A stretch of DNA of 64,000 nt from Diphasiastrum complanatum (lineage: Eukaryota > Streptophyta > Lycopodiopsida > Lycopodiales > Lycopodiaceae): NCBI GenBank assembly GCA_029204225.1, contig MU831550.1, positions 62,001-126,000 on the forward strand, written 5' to 3'. Position numbers and translations under genes: made by a program. Every line of letters begins with the position of its first letter. Position 1 is the first letter of the stretch. The notes under the pieces are model-generated. The model was not told where the DNA came from and searched no databases. It saw nothing but the letters and a program-made list of their open reading frames with translations. Below are positions 58,934 to 64,000 of this stretch, in pieces.

Positions 58934-61900
58934 ATGTCAAGGATTTTTTTTAAAATTTTGGGAAAACCTCAAGATATTTCGTTAAAAGATAAGAAAAAAA
59001 TCATGTACTATTTCACCGAAGAGGTCAACAACACAAAGCTTTCGGAGCTTTTTATTCATTTGGTTGAGAAGTCTGGTAGAGGAGACTCGCAATTCAAAGT
59101 TCAAGGAAGATTGCTTGTTGATCAACCAGATGAGGATCAAGAAGAAGGTTTTGTGAATATACTTGTAAAAGAGACGGATAAGTCTCGTTCTATGTTCATT
59201 CTGAACGAGACTATGATAAAGATCCGACTTTGTCAGGACGAGGCCATCAAAGCCTATTTTGATAAAGCTCTAGTTACTTTGGTGAGTAATTATAAAATAT
59301 ATTTTTAATCTTGTTTGTTTCATGCTTAGCATAGTTGTTATTAGATATAATTAAACTTTTAGATTTAAGCTTTTAGTCATTATATTTTAAACTTGATTTT
59401 TGTTTTTGTTCAAAGCATGAAACAATGCTTAAAAATGGTTTTAGCTGCTATTGTTGAGGAAAAAGATCTTGTCTATTCATTACAGAGTTCAAAAGGTGTA
59501 TCTATTGGACCTCGCAAGTCCGCTTCTACCACTGCTCAGGTCACAAAGCCGGCCTCTGAAAATGTTGAGGATGAAACCGTAGTCGTCCCTCATCCCAAAA
59601 AAAAAAAAAAAAAGCTCATAATATTTCTGAGACTTCGCCCACTAGACCTAAGTCACGCCCAAAGACCATGGCTACACATCGCCATAAGTCCATCTCTTCT
59701 GTTGAAAGCAAAAAAGCCGCCACCGAACCATCTTTGTCGCTACCAAGTGCATCCATCCGCCCATTACAAGACAGCTCCGAACTTGTCAAATTAAGAGAGG
59801 ATATCTATAGAACAAAAAAAATAAAAGAAGCAACTTTAATTTTAAACATAAAACAGTGTGATAGGCCACCTGTAGACCCAATAACAGGAGACAGGCCAAT
59901 GGAAGTTAGAGAGCCTAATGAAACACATGTACATAATTTAAAAATAAAATTTAAAGATCATACACAGGCCATAGTTACTCCCTTTGTTGTTCTGGTGGAT
60001 TAAAACGAATGCAACGATGTTGCAAATTTTGATTTTTCTTTATTAGATTCATATCATTTTTTTATTCTTGGGGGGATACACAGTTTACAAGCTCGAAAAC
60101 AATTATCTCAAAAGTATCCCCATATCCCAAGCTTTCGAACTGTGAGTGCCATTGCATTTGCTGGCCTGACAGTGGAAGAAGCAAAATTATTGGCTTGAGA
60201 CCACAATATTGATCAGGACTACCGGATGAAGATGACCGTGATACAAAGAGTTCGTTTTTTTCACAAAGAATACATGAGAATCTCCAAAGTAGGAGATGTG
60301 AATCAACTTGAGCTGAAAGCACTATGTGCTCAAGAGACAGGCCTGCCTTTTGATTCGAAAAATCCTACGCAGAGCCTTACTAAATACAATAATTTTTTTC
60401 AGCTTGCTTTTCGTAGTGGCCAGGTAATTTGTTTGGTTATGCTCGTCATGGAATGCTCTGGTCATAATATATGTTATAATCTTTTTAAACTGTTTTTATC
60501 AGACTAAAATTTTGAACTCAATTTTAATATTGGTTAAATTCTTTATTAGTTAAAAAAAAAAAATTATTTCAAGTGTGGGCCCCTGTTGATAAAATTTTTG
60601 ATAAGTGAAAAACTTTTCAAATAAAAGACCAACCTACTCAGGGTGCCTCAAAGTCCAAAAAAAAAAGTTGTGAGCACTCAAACTCTGAAGCCAATCCCTA
60701 CTGAAATGGGAATATCAGAGTGGAAGAATATGCAAGAGATTAGCTCTTCAGAGCTAATAATAAGTGTTCTTTCAAGAGTTGTTGATGGTCAACTTTCCCT
60801 GGTAGAAATGAGAAAAAAATTTCAGAGGTAATAATCATAATTTAAATATTTATTTTCATGTTATCTTTTTTAATAAAATGATTTTCATAATTTGGTTGGA
60901 TTTTTAACAATTATATTTTTTAAATGCAGGCACAAATTATTTATGAAAGTTCAAGAAGCCCTTGTGACAGGGTTAAATTGTCAAAATTTTGATTGAGTCC
61001 TACAGGCTTTATCCTCTGAGCAGCCGAAATGAAGCCCTGAGTCCATTTTTTTATTTTGTTTAGAGACATGGTATTGATTTCACTCATGCTTAGCATAGGT
61101 GCTTATTAATTGTTTCTTTTCTATATTTTATGTCTTCTATGCTAAGCATAGTTTTTTTTTTTATTTAATTTTTTTCTTTGATAAGTTAAGTGTCCTATTC
61201 TATTTTATATTTTTTGTCTCCCATGCTAAGCATAGCTTTTTCCTTTTCAGTCTCCCGAAGACAAAAAAAAAAAAAAACAAAGTCTTTCTAGAGCAATTCA
61301 AGAGACATATTTTGAAAACAAAAGCAAAAAAAAGGACAGGGAGAGATTGACACGAGGTGAGACCATTGCGGAGGAGGATCCATTAGATACCTACCTTCCC
61401 AAAAGTGTCAATGATCAACCATGCTGAGGAGGGCGATTGCAGAGAAATTTCAATTTTTTTAAAAAAAAATGTCTTATACACTCTGCATCGCCGATATACC
61501 ATATGGATTTCTGATGAAGGAATCATTAAATGATGATACTCCTTTTAAATTCACTGAAATCCATAATTTTATGCAAGGCTTTCTTGAAGTCACAACTTCT
61601 CCAATTTGGAGAGTTGTTATTTTTCATTCTTCTTGGCAGTCAGCATCAGTACAAAAAGCTCTACTGACTTTCTGTAATGTGGGGTAAGTTCTTAAGTCCC
61701 TGAATTATCAATTCGTATTTTAATTCATAATTTTATTTTAAATTTTTTATTTTAAAATTAAAATTTTAAATTGATCTTACTTGTAATGTTCCATGTCAGG
61801 TACAAGCCCAATGTGAGGAACTTGGGAGGAGCTCGACTTTGCAATGAAATAGAATACATAACCATCGGTTATTATTCTTTGGATGGCAAATGCTCGATGT

Positions 61901-62426
61901 TGTATTATAATACTTCTGGACTGACAAGTTTTGAAAACTTGTTCTAGTATCCAGCTGTGACAAAGAAATTAAAAAATTCAATGACGGGTTCCGTGGCTTG
62001 TCCCTACCAAAAGCCACAACAATTAATTAATCATTTAATTGATATTTTTTCTCACCCAACTGATTGGATTTTAGATTTATTTAGCGGTAGCGGCACTACG
62101 AGCGCATGTGCTGTTAAGGCAGACATGTTGCTGCAGTAGATTTAGATACTAATTTAGTTGATTTTGTAAAAATGAGAATGAAATCTCTTTCAATTTTTCC
62201 AGATGAATTATCTGAGGTGGAAAAGAGTTTGGACAGCGAGGATACAATAATTCCCATGTCCAAGGAACCTCAACCTCCTACTAACGAAAAAGTAGACGAC
62301 ATAGGAGAATTTGTTGATGTCTTGGCTCAAGATTACAATGTAGTAACTATAGTCGAGAAAATTATAGAAGAAGTGCCACTTGATAGTATAGTGGCTACTC
62401 AAGAAAAACAAAAGAAAAAGATGTAA
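58934..62426 (+). pseudogene. ParB-like domain plus DNA amino-methyltransferase, decayed
   Basis: Plus-strand multi-exon gene. The first ATG (58934) follows an acceptor-like ttttgcag. Unknown N-terminal region (58934-59281), then a basic low-complexity linker with an A17 run and frame change (59597). The ParB-like domain (59830-60270) has CDRPPVDPITGDRP, TPFVVLV, FFILGGIHSLQARKQL and GLTVEEAKLLA. Downstream is a helical region with donor CAG/gtaatt (60423). The methyltransferase has motif IV as ADIPYGF (61493-61507, family norm DPPY), IWRVVIFH, an intron (61682-61800), QKPQQLINHLIDIF and motif I DLFSGSGTT (62074-62100), then VAAVDLD in a shifted frame. Motif IV before motif I is the beta-class order. 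Such enzymes methylate adenine N6 or cytosine N4. Stops include 60001 and 60196. Inactive here. Confidence 0.7.
61085..61235. repeat. Motif copies inside the methyltransferase gene
   Basis: TATGCTNAGCATA copies at 61085-61099, 61138-61151 and 61222-61235, with another at 59321-59334. All lie in intron-like gaps between the coding pieces. Confidence 0.75.
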
Positions 62427-63125
62427 TTTGGGAATAAAAAAATTCTCTTTTATTTTAAAAAATTAATTGTGTTTATATTTTTTGATGTATTGTGTTTCGA
62501 ATACTTTTTGATTGATTTAATATTTTTAAATTTATTTTTTAACGATTTAAAATCTAAAATCTGAAATATTTTAAAAATTTTAACATTGATAATTATTACC
62601 AAAAATTAAAATTGTAATGATTTGTCAAGTTTACAATATTTTAATTCTAGATATATTTCTATAGTATTTTTTGTAAAAAAAAATATTGCTAAAAACTATA
62701 AGAAATAAAAAAAAATAGATTTTTTTCAGAGTGATTTAAATATTATCACAAATAATTTAATTGCGATTATTGGAAAATAATTTTATTTGTGTTTATTTAA
62801 TGTTTAAATATTTAATAAACTTACATGGGTGTTAGTAAAGATTTTCAAGAAATTAAAATTTTGAAAAATATTGATTCAAATTTTTAACATAATTTAAAAA
62901 ATATTTTTTCGATAAAAGAATTGTAATTTAGAAAACTATTAGAATTCCAAAAAAAAAAAACTATAACTTTTGTTTTTAGTAAGCAAACAATATTTTTTAG
63001 GTATTTTAGTGGTTGTGTATCTAATGATTTTATTTTAAATAGTATAATTATTTAATATAAGCTAATTTTACTAGTCAACGTGGCTTTTATTTTTCTCATC
63101 AAAGTGGATTGGAATATAATCATAA
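62427..63125. other. Very AT-rich stretch, no gene
   Basis: Dominated by A/T runs after the methyltransferase stop. It could contain the right end of the element, but no terminal repeat was recognised. Confidence 0.5.
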
Positions 63126-63720
63126 ATCCTAAACCTTGAATAGTGAATCTTGAATACTAAATTCTAAATTCTAAATTCTAAACCCTAAGCCCTAGACCCT
63201 AAACTCTAAAACGAAACCCTAAATCCTGAACCCAAATCCTAAATCTTAAATCCTAAACGGCCATAAACCCTAAACCCTTAACTCTAAACCCTAAACCTAA
63301 ATTATAAGCCCTAAACCCTAAACCCTAAACCTTGAATCCTAAACCCTAAATCCTAAACTCTCAACCCTAAACCCCAAACTCTGAACTCTGAACTCTAAAC
63401 CCTAAATTCCAAATCCTAAGCCCTATATTCTAAACCCAAAATTCCAAGCCCTAAACCCTAATCTCATTGCCCATTATCCTAAATCATTTCCTTAGATCCA
63501 TTACTCAAAATTCCAACCCTAAGCTCTAAACCTTAAATTTTAACCCTAAACTCTAAATCCTAAATCCCAAACCCTAAATCCTAAGCCCTAATCCCTAGAA
63601 TCCTAGAACCCTAAACCCATTTCTTACCCTAAACTCCAAACACTAAACCCTAAGCCCTTAGCTCTAACCTCTAAATTCAAAGCCCTAAACCCTTAAATAT
63701 GATAAATCCTAAACCCTAAG
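63126..63720 (+). repeat. Degenerate CCCTAAA telomere-like array
   Basis: About 600 bp of diverged ccctaaa-type units with variants such as tcctaaa and actctaaa. The last part (63593-63706) is a specific block also found at 48241-48345. Divergence indicates an interstitial, not a functional, telomere array. Confidence 0.9.
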
Positions 63721-63843
63721 TTGAAGATACGGTGTTTTTATTAGTATTGTGTACTTTTCAGCTATGTATTACCTTGTTAGTCTATGAATAAAGGGTTTTA
63801 AAAGGTTTTGGTCTTGACTTGTCAAGAGGAACTTTGCTCTAGT

Positions 63844-63990
<147 letters not shown>

Positions 63991-64000
63991 TTGCTTCTCC

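Noticed and set aside
63126-63720. Chromosome end
   Set aside because: Units are strongly diverged and ordinary sequence plus a CT array follow; it is interstitial.

Overview
This is nuclear DNA of a land plant. The evidence is Copia elements primed by initiator-tRNA-Met type sites (TGGTATCAGAGC), a CACTA transposon with plant-type TNP2, DUF4218 and DUF4216 regions, and degenerate CCCTAAA telomere-like repeats. The transposon density, the long CT/GA arrays and the gene in the last 10 kb suggest a large, repeat-rich, possibly seed-free plant genome; that narrower placement is weak inference. No bacterial operon, rRNA, tRNA or CRISPR array was seen. No confident host gene is present, only a few orphan exon-like segments.

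Layout. 1-11.4 kb: a decayed Ty3/gypsy element (family A, copy 1, + strand) with an intact young Copia element nested in it (1510-7941; 655-bp LTRs, 5-bp duplication agatc, one 1317-aa open frame). A GC-rich insertion with a 128-bp palindrome lies between its protease and reverse transcriptase regions. 11.5-13.4 kb: an unrecognised decayed coding region on the minus strand. 14.7-18.5 kb: a degenerate CACTA transposase interrupted by a solo LTR. 18.8-20 kb: long CT arrays and a CGACGTC-rich segment. 20-25 kb: a gypsy integrase scrap, a decayed Copia (family B) and LTR scraps. 25.1-35 kb: a second gypsy family A copy (minus strand) hosting a decayed Copia (family C). 35-40 kb: inverted-repeat modules, including a cluster of at least seven hairpins. 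42.4-53.8 kb: fragments of at least four Copia elements, one apparently carrying an internal inversion, with GA arrays between them.

The most unusual part is 54.4-62.4 kb. Two decayed multi-exon genes are transcribed divergently. The minus-strand gene resembles an RNase H-like transposase family (QLDN and GHTHDQID motifs, DUF7869-like). The plus-strand gene joins a ParB-like domain to a bacterial-type DNA amino-methyltransferase (DIPYG, then DLFSGSGTT). Between them lies a 415-bp palindrome centred near 58501, itself built from ten copies of a shorter palindrome (consensus ACCTATGCTNAGCATAGGT). Further copies of that motif lie beside and inside both genes. Together this looks like a DNA transposon carrying its own DNA methyltransferase and a palindromic control or end region. 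Both genes carry stops and frameshifts, so this copy is dead. The window ends in degenerate CCCTAAA repeats and a CT array.
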